Source: Chrysopilus asiliformis
Taxonomy: Eukaryota > Arthropoda > Insecta > Diptera > Rhagionidae
NCBI GenBank assembly: GCA_964034945.1
Contig: OZ035960.1
Coordinates: 69,832,994-69,896,993, forward strand
Direction: 5' to 3'
DNA length: 64,000 nucleotides
Position numbers and translations under genes: made by a program. Shown piece by piece: positions 1 through 14,400 of this stretch (positions are counted from its first letter, which is position 1; every line of letters starts with the position of its first letter). The notes under the pieces were generated by a model. It ran no database searches and was not told the DNA's origin. It was given only the letters and a program-made list of their open reading frames with translations.

Positions 1-3000
1 AATCGATATCTGAGAGGGGGCGGGGCTTAACTCGGTCACGCCCCTTTTTCCAATTTTGATGGGAAATCGATTTCTGAGAGGGGGCGGGCTTAACTCGGCC
101 ACGCCCCTTTTTCCAATTTTGATAGGAAATCGATTTCTGAGAGGGGGCGGGGCTTAACTCGGCCACGCCCCTTTTTCCAATTTTGATGGGAAATCGATTT
201 CTGAGAGGGGGCGGGGCTTAACTCGGCCACGCCCCTTTTTCCAATTTTGATGGGAAATCGATTTCTGAGAGGGGGCGGGGCTTAACTCGGTCACGCCCCT
301 TTTTCCAATTTTGATGGGAAATCGATTTCTGAGAGGGGGCGGGGCTTAACTCGGCCACGCCCCTTTTTCCAATTTTGATGGGAAATCGATTTCTGAGAGG
401 GGGCGGGGCTTAACTCGGCCACGCCCCTTTTTCCAATTTTGATAGGAAATCGATTTCTGAGAGGGGGCGGGGCTTAACTCGGTCACGCCCCTTTTTCCAA
501 TTTTGATGGGAAATCGATTTCTGAGAGGGGGCGGGGCTTAACTCGGTCACGCCCCTTTTTCCAATTTTGATGGGAAATCGATTTCTGAGAGGGGGCGGGG
601 CTTAACTCGGCCACGCCCCTTATTCCAATTTTGATAGGAAATCGATTTCTGAGAGGGGGCGGGGCTTAACTCGGCCGCGCCCCTTTTTCCAATTTTGATG
701 GGAAATCGCTTTCTGAGAGGGGGCGGGGCTTAACTCGGCCACGCCCCTTTTTCCAATTTTGATGGGAAATCGATTTCTGAGGGGGCGGGGCTTAACTCGG
801 CCACGCCCCTTTTTCCAATTTTGATGGGAAATCGATTTCTGAGAGGGGGCGGGGCTTAACTCGGCCACGCCCCTTTTTCCAATTTTGATGGGAAATCGAT
901 TTCTGAGAGGGGGCGGGGCTTAACTCGGCCACGCCCCTTTTTCCAATTTTGATGGGAAATCGATTTCTGAGAGGGGGCGGGGCTTAACTCGGCCACGCCC
1001 CTTTTTCCAATTTTGATAGGAAATCGATTTCTGAGAGGGGGCGGGGCTTAACTCGGCCACGCCCCTTTTTCCAATTTTGATGGGAAATCGATTTCTGAGA
1101 GGGGGCGGGGCTTAACTCGGCCACGCCCCTTTTTCCAATTTTGATGGGAAATCGATTTCTGAGAGGGGGCGGGGCTTAACTCGGCCACGCCCCTTTTTCC
1201 AATTTTGATGGGAAATCGATTTCTGAAAGGGGGCGGGGCTTAACTCGGCCTCGCCCCTTGTTCCAATTTTGATGGGAAATCGATTTCTGAGAGGGGGCGG
1301 GGCTTAACTCGGCCACGCCCCTTTTTCCAATTTTGATGGGAAATCGATTTCTGAGAGGGGCGGGGCTTAACTCGGCCACGCCCCTTTTTCCAATTTTGAT
1401 GGGAAATCGATAACTGAGAGGGGGCGGGGCTTAACTCGGCCACGCCCCTTTTTCCAATTTTGATGGGAAATCGATATCTGAGAGGGGGCGGGGCTTAACT
1501 CGGTCACGCCCCTTTTTCAATTTTGATGGGAAATCGATTTCTGAGAGGGGGCGGGCTTAACTCGGCCACGCCCCTTTTTCCAATTTTGATAGGAAATCGA
1601 TTTCTGAGAGGGGGCGGGGCTTAACTCGGCCACGCCCCTTTTTCCAATTTTGATGGGAAATCGATTTCTGAGAGGGGGCGGGGCTTAACTCGGCCACGCC
1701 CCTTTTTCCAATTTTGATGGGAAATCGATTTCTGAGAGGGGGCGGGGCTTAACTCGGTCACGCCCCTTTTTCCAATTTTGATGGGAAATCGATTTCTGAG
1801 AGGGGGCGGGGCTTAACTCGGCCACGCCCCTTTTTCCAATTTTGATGGGAAACCGATTTCTGAGAGGGGGCGGGGCTTAACTCGGCCACGCCCCTTTTTC
1901 CAATTTTGATGGGAAATCGATTTCTGAGAGGGGGCGGGGCTTAACTCGGCCACGCCCCTTTTTCCAATTTTGATGGGAAATCGATTTCTGAGAGGGGGCG
2001 GGGCTTAACTCGGCCACGCCCCTTTTTCCAATTTTGATAGGAAATCGATTTCTGAGAGGGGGCGGGGCTTAACTCGGCCACGCCCCTTTTTCCAATTTTG
2101 ATGGGAAATCGATTTCTGAGAGGGGGCGGGGCTTAACTCGGCCACGCCCCTTTTTCCAATTTTGATGGGAAATCGATTTCTGAGAGGGGGCGGGGCTTAA
2201 CTCGGCCACGCCCCTTTTTCCAATTTTGATGGGAAATCGATTTCTGAGAGGGGGCGGGGCTTAACTCGGCCACGCCCCTTTTTCCAATTTTGATGGGAAA
2301 TCGATTTCTGAGAGGGGGCGGGGCTTAACTCGGCCACGCCCCTTTTTCCAATTTTGATAGGAAATCGATTTCTGAGAGGGGGCGGGGCTTAACTCGGCCA
2401 CGCCCCTTTTTCCAATTTTGATGGGAAATCGATTTCTGAGAGGGGGCGGGGCTTAACTCGGCCACGCCCCTTTTTCCAATTTTGATGGGAAATCGATTTC
2501 TGAGAGGGGGCGGGGCTTAACTCGGCCACGCCCCTTTTTCCAATTTTGATGGGAAATCGATTTCTGAGAGGGGGCGGGGCTTAACTCGGCCACGCCCCTT
2601 TTTCCAATTTTGATGGGAAATCGATTTCTGAGAGGGGGCGGGGCTTAACTCGGCCACGCCCCTTTTTCCAATTTTGATGGGAAATCGATTTCTGAGAGGG
2701 GGCGGGGCTTAACTCGGCCACGCCCCTTTTTCCAATTTTGATGGAAAATCGATTTCTGAGAGGCGGCGAGGCTTAACTCGGCCACGCCCCTTTTTCCAAT
2801 TTTGATGGGAAATCGGTTTCTGAGAGGGGGCGGGGCTTAACTCGGCCACGCCCCTTTTTCCAATTTTGATGGGAAATCGATTTCTGAGAGGGGGCGGGGC
2901 TTAACTCGGCCACGGCCCTTTTTCCAATTTTGATGGGAAATCGATTTCTGAGAGGGGGCGGGGCTTAACTCGGCCACGCCCCTTTTTCCAATTTTGATGG

Positions 3001-3411
3001 GAAATCGATTTCTGAGAGGGGGCGGGGCTTAACTCGGCCACGCCCCTTTTTCCAATTTTGATGGGAAATCGATTTCTGAGAGGGGGCGGGGCTTAACTCG
3101 GTCACGCCCCTTTTTCCAATTTTGATGGGAAATCGATTTCTGAGAGGGGGCGGGCTTAACTCGGCCACGCCCCTTTTTCCAATTTTGATGGGAAATCGAT
3201 TTCTGAGAGGGGGCGGGGCTTAACTCGGCCACGCCCCTTTTTCCAATTTTGATGGGAAATCGAATTCTGAGAGGGGGCGGGGCTTAACTCGGCCACGCCC
3301 CTTTTTCCAATTTTGATGGGAAATCGATTTCTGAGAGGGGGCGGGGCTTAACTCGGCCACGCCCCTTTTTCCAATTTTGATGGGAAATCGATTTCTGAGA
3401 GCGGGCGGGGC

Positions 3412-4884
3412 TTAACTCGGCCACGCCCCTTTTTCAAATTTTGATGGGAAATCGATTTCTGAGAGGGGGCGGGGCTTAACTCGGCCACGCCCCTTTTTCC
3501 AATTTTGATGGGAAATCGATTTCTGAGAGGGGGCGGGGCTTAACTCGGCCACGCCCCTTTTTCCAATTTTGATGGGAAATCTATTTCTGAGGGGGCGGGG
3601 CTTAACTCGGCCACGCCCCTTTTTCCAATTTTGATGGGAAATCGATTTCAGAGAGGGGGCGGGCTTTACTCGGCCACGACCCTTTTTCCAATTTTGATGG
3701 GAAATCGATTTCTGAGAGGGGGCGGGGCTTAACTCGGCCACGCCCCTTTTTCCAATTTTGATGGGAAATCGATTTCTGAGAGGGGGCGGGCTTAACTCGG
3801 CCACGCCCCTTTTTCCAATTTTGATGGGAAATCGATTTCTGAGAGGGGGCGGGGCTTAACTCGGCCACGCCCCTTTTTCCAATTTTGATGGGAAATCGAT
3901 TTCTGAGAGGGGGCGGGGCTTAATTCGGCCACGCCCCTTTTTCCAATTTTGATGGGAAATCGATTTCTGAGAGGGGGCGGGCTTAACTCGGCCACGCCCC
4001 TTTTTCCAATTTTGATGGGAAATCGATTTCTGAGAGGGGGCGGGGCTTAACTCGGCCACGCCCCTTTTTCCAATTTTGATGCGAAATCGATATCTGAGAG
4101 GGGGCGGGGCTTAACTCGGCCACGCCCCTTTTTCCAATTTTGATGGGAAATCGATTTCTGAGAGGGGGCGGGGCTTAACTCGGCCACGCCCCTTTTTCCA
4201 ATTTTGATGGGAAATCGATTTCTGAGAGGGGGCGGGGCTTAACTCGGCCACGCCCCTTTTTCCAATTTTGATGGGAAATCTATTTCTGAGGGGGCGGGGC
4301 TTAACTCGGCCACGCCCCTTTTTCCAATTTTGATGGGAAATCGATTTCAGAGAGGGGGCGGGCTTTACTCGGCCTCGCCCCTTTTTCCAATTTTGATGGG
4401 AAATCGATTTCTGAGAGGGGGCGGGGCTTAACTCGGCCACGCCCCTTTTTCCAATTTTGATGGGAAATCGATTTCTGAGAGGGGGCGGGCTTAACTCGGC
4501 CACGCCCCTTTTTCCAATTTTGATAGGAAATCGATTTCTGAGAGGGGGCGGGGCTTAACTCGGCCACGCCCCTTTTTCCAATTTTGATGGGAAATCGATT
4601 TCTGAGAGGGGGCGGGGCTTAACTCGGCCACGCCCCTTTTTCCAATTTTGATGGGAAATCTATTTCTGAGGGGGCGGGGCTTAACTCGGCCACGCCCCTT
4701 TTTCCAATTTTGATGGGAAATCGATTTCAGAGAGGGGGCGGGCTTTACTCGGCCACGCCCCTTTTTCCAATTTTGATGGGAAATCGATTTCTGAGAGGGG
4801 GCGGGGCTTAACTCGGCCACGCCCCTTTTTCCAATTTTGATGGGAAATCGATTTCTGAGAGGGGGCGGGGCTTAACTCGGCCAC
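3412..4884. repeat. Higher-order block of about 699 bp (11 monomers) in the satellite
   Basis: A set of marked monomers recurs at 699 bp. The markers are AAATCTATTTCTGAGGGGGC (5-bp contraction) followed by a monomer with TTTCAGAGAG and GGGCTTTACTCGG. They occur near 3,580-3,670, again near 4,280-4,370, and a third time near 4,660-4,745 after a shorter 380-bp (six-monomer) step. The same pair also recurs near 7,470-7,555, 9,640-9,725 and 12,060-12,145. This indicates amplification of a multi-monomer unit rather than of single monomers. Confidence 0.8.
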
Positions 4885-7800
4885 GCCCCTTTTTCCAATT
4901 TTGATGGGAAATCGATTTCTGAGAGGGGGCGGGGCTTAACTCGGCCACGCTCCTTTTTCCAATTTTGATGGGAAATCGATTTCTGAGAGGGGGCGGGGCT
5001 TAACTCGGCCTCGCCCCTTTTTCCAATTTTGATGGGAAATCGATTTCTGAGAGGGGGCGGGGCTTAACTCGGCCACGCCCCTTTTTCCAATTTTGATGGG
5101 AAATCGATTTCTGAGAGGGGGCGGGGCTTAACTCGGCCACGCCCCTTTTTCCAATTTTGATGGGAAATCGATTTCTGAGAGGGGGCGGGGCTTAACTCGG
5201 CCACGCCCCTCTTTCCAATTTTGATGGGAAATCGATTTCTGAGAGGGGGCGGGGCTTAACTCGGCCACGCCCCTTTTTCAAATTTTGATGGGAAATCGAT
5301 TTCTGAGAGCGGGCGGGGCTTAACTCGGCCACGCCCCTTTTTCCAATTTTGATGGGAAATCGATTTCTGAGAGGGGGCGGGGCTTAACTCGGCCACGCCC
5401 CTTTTTCCAATTTTGATGGAAAATCGATTTCTGAGAGGGGGCGGGGCTTAACTCGGCCACGCCCCTTTTTCCAATTTTGATGGGAAATCGATTTCTGAAA
5501 GGGGGCGGGGCTTAACTCGGCCACGGCCCTTTTTCCGATTTTGATGGGAAATCGATTTCTGAGAGGGGGCGGGGCTTAACTCGGCCACGCCCCTTTTTCC
5601 AATTTTGATGGGAAATGGATTTCTGAGAGGGGGCGGGGCTTAACTCGGCCACGCCCCTTTTTCAAATTTTGATGGGAAATCGATATCTGAGAGGGGGCGG
5701 GGCTTAACTCGGCCACGCCCCTTTTTCCAATTTTGATGGGAAATCGATTTCTGAGAGGGGGCGGGCCTTAACTCGGCCACGCCCCTTTTTCCAATTTTGA
5801 TGGGAAATCGATTTCTGAGAGGGGGCGGGGCTTAACTCGGCCACGCCCCTTTTTCCAATTTTGATGGGAAATCGATTTCTGAGAGGGGGCGGGGCTTAAC
5901 TCGGCCACGCCCCTTTTTCCAATTTTGATGGGAAATCGATTTCTGAAAGGGTCGGGCTTAACTCGGCCACGCCCCTTTTTCCAATTTTGATAGGAAATCG
6001 ATTTCTGAGAGGGGGCGGGGCTTAACTCGGCCACGCCCCTTTTTCCAATTTTGATGGGAAATCGATTTCTGAGAGGGGGCGGGGCTTAACTCGGCCACGT
6101 CCCTTTTTCCAATTTTGATGGGAAATCGATTTCTGAGAGGGGGCGGGGCTTAACTCGGCCGCGCCCCTTTTTCCAATTTTGATGGGAAATCGATTTCTGA
6201 GAGGGGGCGGGGCTTAACTCGGCCACGCCCCTTTTTCCAATTTTGATGGGAAATCGATTTCTGAGAGGGGGCGGGACTTAACTCGGCCACGCCCCTTTTT
6301 CCAATTTTGATGGGAAATCGATTTCTGAGAGGGGGCGGGGCTTAACTCGGCCACGCCCCTTTTTCCAATTTTGATGGGAAATCGATTTCTGAGAGGGGGC
6401 GGGGCTTAACTCGGCCACGCCCCTTTTTCCAATTTTGATGGGAAATCGATTTCTGAGAGGGGGCGGGGCTTAACTCGGCCACGCCCCTTTTTCCAATTTT
6501 GATGGGAAATCGATTTCTGAGAGGGGGCGGGGCTTAACTCGGCCACGCCCCTTTTTCCAATTTTGATGGGAAATCGATATCTGAGAGGGGGCGGGGCTTA
6601 ACTCGGCCACGCCCCTTTTTCCAATTTTGATGGGAAATCGATTTCTGAGAGGGGGCGGGGCTTAACTCGGCCACGCCCCTTTTTCCAATTTTGATGGGAA
6701 ATCGATTTCTGAAAGGGGGCGGGGCTTAACTCGGCCTCGCCCCTTGTTCCAATTTTGATGGGAAATCGATTTCTGAGAGGGGGCGGGGCTTAACTCGGCC
6801 ACGCCCCTTTTTCCAATTTTGATGGGAAATCGATTTCTGAGAGGGAGCGGGGCTTAACTCGGCCACGCCCCTTTTTCCAATTTTGATGGGAAATCGATTT
6901 CTGAGAGGGGGCGGGGCTTAACTCGGCCACGCCCCTTTTTCCGATTTTGATGGGAAATCGATTTCTGAGAGGGGGCGGGGCTTAACTCGGCCACGCCCCT
7001 TTTTCCAATTTTGATGGGAAATCGATTTCTGAGAGGGGGCGGGGCTTAACTCGGCCGCGCCCCTTTTTCCAATTTTGATGGGAAATCGATTTCTGAGAGG
7101 GGGCGGGGCTTAACTCGGCCACGCCCCTTTTTCCAATTTTGATGGGAAATCGATTTCTGAGAGGGGGCGGGACTTAACTCGGCCACGCCCCTTTTTCCAA
7201 TTTTGATGGGAAATCGATTTCTGAAAGGGGGCGGGGCTTAACTCGGCCTCGCCCCTTGTTCCAATTTTGATGGGAAATCGATTTCTGAGAGGGGGCGGGG
7301 CTTAACTCGGCCACGCCCCTTTTTCCAATTTTGATGGGAAATCGATTTCTGAGAGGGAGCGGGGCTTAACTCGGCCACGCCCCTTTTTCCAATTTTGATG
7401 CGAAATCGATATCTGAGAGGGGGCGGGGCTTAACTCGGCCACGCCCCTTTTTCCAATTTTGATGGGAAATCTATTTCTGAGGGGGCGGGGCTTAACTCGG
7501 CCACGCCCCTTTTTCCAATTTTGATGGGAAATCGATTTCAGAGAGGGGGCGGGCTTTATTCGGCCAAGCAACTTTTTCCAATTTTGATGGGAAATCGATT
7601 TCTGAGAGGGGGCGGGGCTTAACTCGGCCACGCCCCTTTTTCCAATTTTGATGGGAAATCGATTTCTGAGAGGGGGCGGGGCTTAACTCGGCCACGCCCC
7701 TTTTTCCAATTTTGATGGGAAATCGATTTCTGAGAGGGGGCGGGGCTTAACTCGGCCACGCTCCTTTTTCCAATTTTGATGGGAAATCGATTTCTGAGAG

Positions 7801-9279
7801 GGGGCGGGGCTTAACTCGGCCACGCCCCTTTTTCCAATTTTGATGGGAAATCGATTTCTGAGAGGGGGCGGGGCTTAACTCGGCCACGCCCCTCTTTCCA
7901 ATTTTGATGGGAAATCGATTTCTGAGAGGGGGCGGGGCTTAACTCGGCCACGCCCCTTTTTCAAATTTTGATGGGAAATCGATTTCTGAGAGCGGGCGGG
8001 GCTTAACTCGGCCACGCCCCTTTTTCCAATTTTGATGGGAAATCGATTTCTGAGAGGGGGCGGGGCTTAACTCGGCCACGCCCCTTTTTCCAATTTTGAT
8101 GGAAAATCGATTTCTGAGAGGGGGCGGGGCTTAACTCGGCCACGCCCCTTTTTCCAATTTTGATGGGAAATGGATTTCTGAGAGGGGGCGGGGCTTAACT
8201 CGGCCACGCCCCTTTTTCAAATTTTGATGGGAAATCGATATCTGAGAGGGGGCGGGGCTTAACTCGGCCACGCCCCTTTTTCCAATTTTGATGGGAAATC
8301 GATTTCTGAGAGGGGGCGGGGCTTAACTCGGCCACGCCCCTTTTTCCAATTTTGATGGGAAATCGATTTCTGAGAGGGGGCGGGGCTTAACTCGGCCACG
8401 CCCCTTTTTCCAATTTTGATGGGAAATCGATTTCTGAGAGGGGGCGGGGCTTAACTCGGCCACGCCCCTTTTTCCAATTTTTATGGGAAATCGATTTCTG
8501 AAAGGGTCGGGCTTAACTCGGCCACGCCCCTTTTTCCAATTTTGATAGGAAATCGATTTCTGAGAGGGGGCGGGGCTTAACTCGGCCACGCCCCTTTTTC
8601 CAATTTTGATGGGAAATCGATTTCTGAGAGGGGGCGGGGCTTAACTCGGCCACGCCCCTTTTTCCAATTTTGATGGGAAATCGATTTCTGAGAGGGGGCG
8701 GGGCTTAACTCGGCCGCGCCCCTTTTTCCAATTTTGATGGGAAATCGATTTCTGAGAGGGGGCGGGGCTTAACTCGGCCACGCCCCTTTTTCCAATTTTG
8801 ATGGGAAATCGATTTCTGAGAGGGGGCGGGACTTAACTCGGCCACGCCCCTTTTTCCAATTTTGATGGGAAATCGATATCTGAGAGGGGGCGGGGCTTAA
8901 CTCGGCCACGCCCCTTTTTCCAATTTTGATGGGAAATCGATTTCTGAGAGGGGGCGGGGCTTAACTCGGCCACGCCCCTTTTTCCAATTTTGATGGGAAA
9001 TCGATTTCTGAAAGGGGGCGGGGCTTAACTCGGCCTCGCCCCTTGTTCCAATTTTGATGGGAAATCGATTTCTGAGAGGGGGCGGGGCTTAACTCGGCCA
9101 CGCCCCTTTTTCCAATTTTGATGGGAAATCGATTTCTGAGAGGGAGCGGGGCTTAACTCGGCCACGCCCCTTTTTCCAATTTTGATGGGAAATCGATTTC
9201 TGAGAGGGGGCGGGGCTTAATTCGGCCACGCCCCTTTTTCCAATTTTGATGGGAAATCGATTTCTGAGAGGGGGCGGGC

Positions 9280-10420
9280 TTAACTCGGCCACGCCCCTTT
9301 TTCCAATTTTGATAGGAAATCGATTTCTGAGAGGGGGCGGGGCTTAACTCGGCCACGCCCCTTTTTCCAATTTTGATGGGAAATCGATTTCTGAGAGGGG
9401 GCGGGGCTTAATTCGGCCACGCCCCTTTTTCCAATTTTGATGGGAAATCGATTTCTGAGAGGGGGCGGGCTTAACTCGGCCACGCCCCTTTTTCCAATTT
9501 TGATAGGAAATCGATTTCTGAGAGGGGGCGGGGCTTAACTCGGCCACGCCCCTTTTTCCAATTTTGATGGGAAATCGATTTCTGAGAGGGGGCGGGGCTT
9601 AACTCGGCCACGCCCCTTTTTCCAATTTTGATGGGAAATCTATTTCTGAGGGGGCGGGGCTTAACTCGGCCACGCCCCTTTTTCCAATTTTGATGGGAAA
9701 TCGATTTCAGAGAGGGGGCGGGCTTTACTCGGCCACGCCCCTTTTTCCAATTTTGATGGGAAATCGATTTCTGAGAGGGGGCGGGGCTTAACTCGGCCAC
9801 GCCCCTTTTTCCAATTTTGATGGGAAATCGATTTCTGAGAGGGGGCGGGCTTAACTCGGCCACGCCCCTTTTTCCAATTTTGATGGGAAATCGATTTCTG
9901 AGAGGGGGCGGGGCTTAACTCGGCCACGCCCCTTTTTCCAATTTTGATGGGAAATCGATTTCTGAGAGGGGGCGGGGCTTAACTCGGCCACGCCCCTCTT
10001 TCCAATTTTGATGGGAAATCGATTTCTGAGAGGGGGCGGGGCTTAACTCGGCCACGCCCCTTTTTCAAATTTTGATGGGAAATCGATTTCTGAGAGGGGG
10101 CGGGGCTTAACTCGGCCACGCCCCTTTTTCCAATTGTGATGGGAAATCGATTTCTGAGAGGGGGCGGGGCTTAACTCGGCCACGCCCCTTTTTCCAATTT
10201 TGATGGAAAATCGATTTCTGAGAGGGGGCGGGGCTTAACTCGGCCACGCCCCTTTTTCCAATTTTGATGGGAAATCGATTTCTGAGAGGGGTGGGGCTTA
10301 ACTCGGCCTCGCCCCTTGTTCCAATTTTGATGGGAAATCGATTTCTGAGAGGGGGCGGGGCTTAACTCGGCCACGCCCCTTTTTCCAATTTTGATGGGAA
10401 ATCGATTTCTGAGAGGGAGC
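9280..10420. repeat. Segmental duplication within satellite, copy 1 (offset 2,421 bp)
   Basis: The order of diagnostic variants here is repeated 2,421 bp downstream. They are GCTTAATTCGG near 9,411, GGGCTTTACTCGG near 9,721, a CCCCTCTTTCC monomer near 9,993, GATGGAAAATCG near 10,203, and the contracted GAGAGGGGTGGGG near 10,288 followed by GCCTCGCCCCTTGTTCC. At least 1.1 kb is shared. Confidence 0.85.
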
Positions 10421-11700
10421 GGGGCTTAACTCGGCCACGCCCCTTTTTCCAATTTTGATGGGAAATCGATTTCTGAGAGGGGGCGCGGCTTAACTCGGCC
10501 ACGCCCCTTTTTCCAATTTTGATGGGAAATCGATTTCTGAGAGGGGGCGGGGCTTAACTCGGCCACGCCCCTTTTTCCAATTTTGATGGGAAATCGATTT
10601 CTGAAAGGGTCGGGCTTAACTCGGCCACGCCCCTTTTTCCAATTTTGATAGGAAATCGATTTCTGAGAGGGGGCGGGGCTTAACTCGGCCACGCCCCTTT
10701 TTACAATTTTGATGGGAAATCGATTTCTGAGAGGGGGCGGGGCTTAACTCGGCCACGCCCCTTTTTCCAATTTTGATGGGAAATCGATTTCTGAGAGGGG
10801 GCGGGGCTTAACTCGGCCACGCCCCTTTTTCCAATTTTGATGGGAAATCGATTTCTGAGAGGAGCGGGGCTTAACTCGGCCACGCCCCTTTTTCCAATTT
10901 TGATGGGAAATCGATTTCTGAGAGGGGGCGGGGCTTAACTCGGCCACGCCCCTTTTTCCAATTTTGATGGGAAATCGATTTCTGAGAGGGGGCGGGGCTT
11001 AACTCGGCCACGCCCCTTTTTCCAATTTTGATGGGAAATCGATATCTGAGGGGGCGGGGCTTAACTCGGCCACGCCCCTTTTTCCAATTTTGATGGGAAA
11101 TCGATTTCTGAGAGGGGGCGGGGCTTAACTCGGCCACGCCCCTTTTTCCAATTTTGATGGGAAATCGATTTCTGAGAGGGGGCGGGGCTTAACTCGGCCA
11201 CGCCCCTTTTTCCAATTTTGATGGGAAATCGATTTCTGAGAGGGGGCGGGGCTTAACTCGGCCTCGCCCCTTGTTCCAATTTTGATGGGAAATCGATTTC
11301 TGAGAGGGGGCGGGGCTTAACTCGGCCACGCCCCTTTTTCCAATTTTGATGGGAAATCGATTTCTGAGAGGGAGCGGGGCTTAACTCGGCCACGCCCCTT
11401 TTTCCAATTTTGATGGGAAATCGATTTCTGAGAGGGGGCGGGGCTTAACTCGGCCACGCCCCTTTTTCCGATTTTGATGGGAAATCGATTTCTGAGAGGG
11501 GGCGGTTCTTAACTCGGCCACGCCCCTTTTTCCAATTTTGATGGGAAATGGATTTCTGAGAGGGGGCGGGGCTTAACTCGGCCACGCCCCTTTTTCCAAT
11601 TTTGATGGGAAATCGATTTCTGAGAGGGAGCGGGGCTTAACTCGGCCACGCCCCTTTTTCCAATTTTGATGGAAAATCGATTTCTGAGAGGGGGCGGGGC

Positions 11701-12841
11701 TTAACTCGGCCACGCCCCTTTTTCCAATTTTGATGGGAAATCGATTTCTGAGAGGGGGCGGGGCTTAACTCGGCCACGCCCCTTTTTCCAATTTTGATGG
11801 GAAATCGATTTCTGAGAGGGGGCGGGGCTTAATTCGGCCACGCCCCTTTTTCCAATTTTGATGGGAAATCGATTTCTGAGAGGGGGCGGGCTTAACTCGG
11901 CCACGCCCCTTTTTCCAATTTTGATAGGAAATCGATTTCTGAGAGGGGGCGGGGCTTAACTCGGCCACGCCCCTTTTTCCAATTTTGATGGGAAATCGAT
12001 TTCTGAGAGGGGGCGGGGCTTAACTCGGCCACGCCCCTTTTTCCAATTTTGATGGGAAATCTATTTCTGAGGGGGCGGGGCTTAACTCGGCCACGCCCCT
12101 TTTTCCAATTTTGATGGGAAATCGATTTCAGAGAGGGGGCGGGCTTTACTCGGCCACGCCCCTTTTTCCAATTTTGATGGGAAATCGATTTCTGAGAGGG
12201 GGCGGGGCTTAACTCGGCCACGCCCCTTTTTCCAATTTTGATGGGAAATCGATTTCTGAGAGGGGGCGGGCTTAACTCGGCCACGCCCCTTTTTCCAATT
12301 TTGATGGGAAATCGATTTCTGAGAGGGGGCGGGGCTTAACTCGGCCACGCCCCTTTTTCCAATTTTGATGGGAAATCGATTTCTGAGAGGGGGCGGGGCT
12401 TAACTCGGCCACGCCCCTCTTTCCAATTTTGACGGGAAATCGATTTCTGAGAGGGGGCGGGGCTTAACTCGGCCACGCCCCTTTTTAAAATTTTGATGGG
12501 AAATCGATTTCTGAGAGGGGGCGGGGCTTAACTCGGCCACGCCCCTTTTTCCAATTTTGATGGGAAATCGATTTCTGAGAGGGGGCGGGGCTTAACTCGG
12601 CCACGCCCCTTTTTCCAATTTTGATGGAAAATCGATTTCTGAGAGGGGGCGGGGCTTAACTCGGCCACGCCCCTTTTTCCAATTTTGATGGGAAATCGAT
12701 TTCTGAGAGGGGTGGGGCTTAACTCGGCCTCGCCCCTTGTTCCAATTTTGATGGGAAATCGATTTCTGAGAGGGGGCGGGGCTTAACTCGGCCACGCCCC
12801 TTTTTCCAATTTTGATGGGAAATCGATTTCTGAGAGGGAGC
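11701..12841. repeat. Segmental duplication within satellite, copy 2 (offset 2,421 bp)
   Basis: Carries the same succession of variant monomers as 9,280-10,420, each 2,421 bp further on, for example the GAGAGGGGTGGGG contraction near 12,709. Small private differences exist, such as GACGGG near 12,431 and CTTTTTAAAATTTT near 12,482, so the copies have diverged slightly since duplication. Confidence 0.85.
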
Positions 12842-13319
12842 GGGGCTTAACTCGGCCACGCCCCTTTTTCCAATTTTGATGGGAAATCGATTTCTGAGAG
12901 GGGGCGGGGCTTAACTCGGCAACGCCCCTTGTTCCAATTTTGATGGGAAATCGATTTCTGAGAGGGGGCGGGGCTTAACTCGGCCACGCCCCTTTTTCCA
13001 ATTTTGATGGGAAATCGATTTCTGAGAGGGGCGGGGCTTAACTCGGCCACGCCCCTTGTTCCAATTTTGATGGGAAATCGATTTCTGAGAGGGGGCGGGG
13101 CTTAACTCGGCCACGCCCCTTTTTCCAATTTTGATGGGAAATCGATTTCTGAGAGGGGGCGGGGCTTAACTCGGCCACGCCCCTTTTTCCAATTTTGATG
13201 GGAAATCGATTTCTGAGAGGGGGCGGGGCTTAACTCGGCCACGCCCCTTTTTCCAATTTTGATGGGAAATCGATTTCTGAGAGGGGGCGGGGCTTAACTC
13301 GGCCGCGCCCCTTTTTCCA

Positions 13320-14400
13320 ATTTTGATGGGAAATCGATTTCTGAGAGCGGGCGGGGCTTAACTCGGCCACGCCCCTTTTTCCAATTTTGATGGGAAATCG
13401 ATTTCTGAGAGGGGGCGGGGCTTAACTCGGCCACGCCCCTTTTTCCAATTTTGATGGAAAATCGATTTCTGAGAGGGGGCGGGGCTTAACTCGGCCACGC
13501 CCCTTTTTCCAATTTTGATGGGAAATCGATTTCTGAAAGGGGGCGGGGCTTAACTCGGCCTCGCCCCTTGTTCCAATTTTGATGGGAAATCGATTTCTGA
13601 GAGGGGGCGGGGCTTAACTCGGCCACGCCCCTTTTTCCAATTTTGATGGGAAATCGATTTCTGAGAGGGAGCGGGGCTTAACTCGGCCACGCCCCTTTTT
13701 CCAATTTTGATGGGAAATCGATTTCTGAGAGGGGGCGGGGCTTAACTCGGCCACGCCCCTTTTTCCGATTTTGATGGGAAATCGATTTCTGAGAGGGGGC
13801 GGGGCTTAACTCGGTCACGCCCCTTTTTCCAATTTTGATGGGAAATCGATTTCTGAGAGGGGGCGGGCTTAACTCGGCCACGCCCCTTTTTCCAATTTTG
13901 ATGGGAAACCGATTTCGGAGAGGGGGCGGGGCTTAACTCGGCCACGCCCCTTTTTCCAATTTTGATGGGAAATCGATTTCTGAGAGGGGGCGGGGCTTAA
14001 CTCGGCCACGCCCCTTTTTCCAATTTTGATGGGAAATCGATTTCTGAGAGGGGGCGGGGCTTAACTCGGCCACGCCCCTTTTTCCAATTTTGATGGAAAA
14101 TCGATTTCTGAGAGGCGGCGAGGCTTAACTCGGCCACGCCCCTTTTTCCAATTTTGATGGGAAATCGATTTCTGAGAGGGGGCGGGGCTTAACTCGGCCA
14201 CGCCCCTTTTTCCAATTTTGATGGAAAATCGATTTCTGAGAGGCGGCGGGGCTTAACTCGGTCACGCCCCTTTTTCCAATTTTGATGGGAAATCGATTTC
14301 TGAGAGGGGGCGGGGCTTAACTCGGCCACGCCCCTTTTTCCAATTTTGATGGGAAATTGATTTCTGAGAGGGGGCGGGGCTTAATTCGGCCACGCCCCTT
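13320..14400. repeat. Satellite segment copy A (recurs at +5,307 bp)
   Basis: Markers in order are GAGAGCGGGCGGGG near 13,345, GCCTCGCCCCTTGTTCC near 13,558, GAGAGGGAGCGG near 13,664, CCGATTTTGATGGG near 13,766, AAACCGATTTCGGAGAG near 13,907, GAGAGGCGGCGAGG near 14,111, and AAATTGATTTCTG with TTAATTCGG near 14,356-14,383. The same order occurs 5,307 bp downstream, and part of it near 26.3 kb. Confidence 0.85.
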
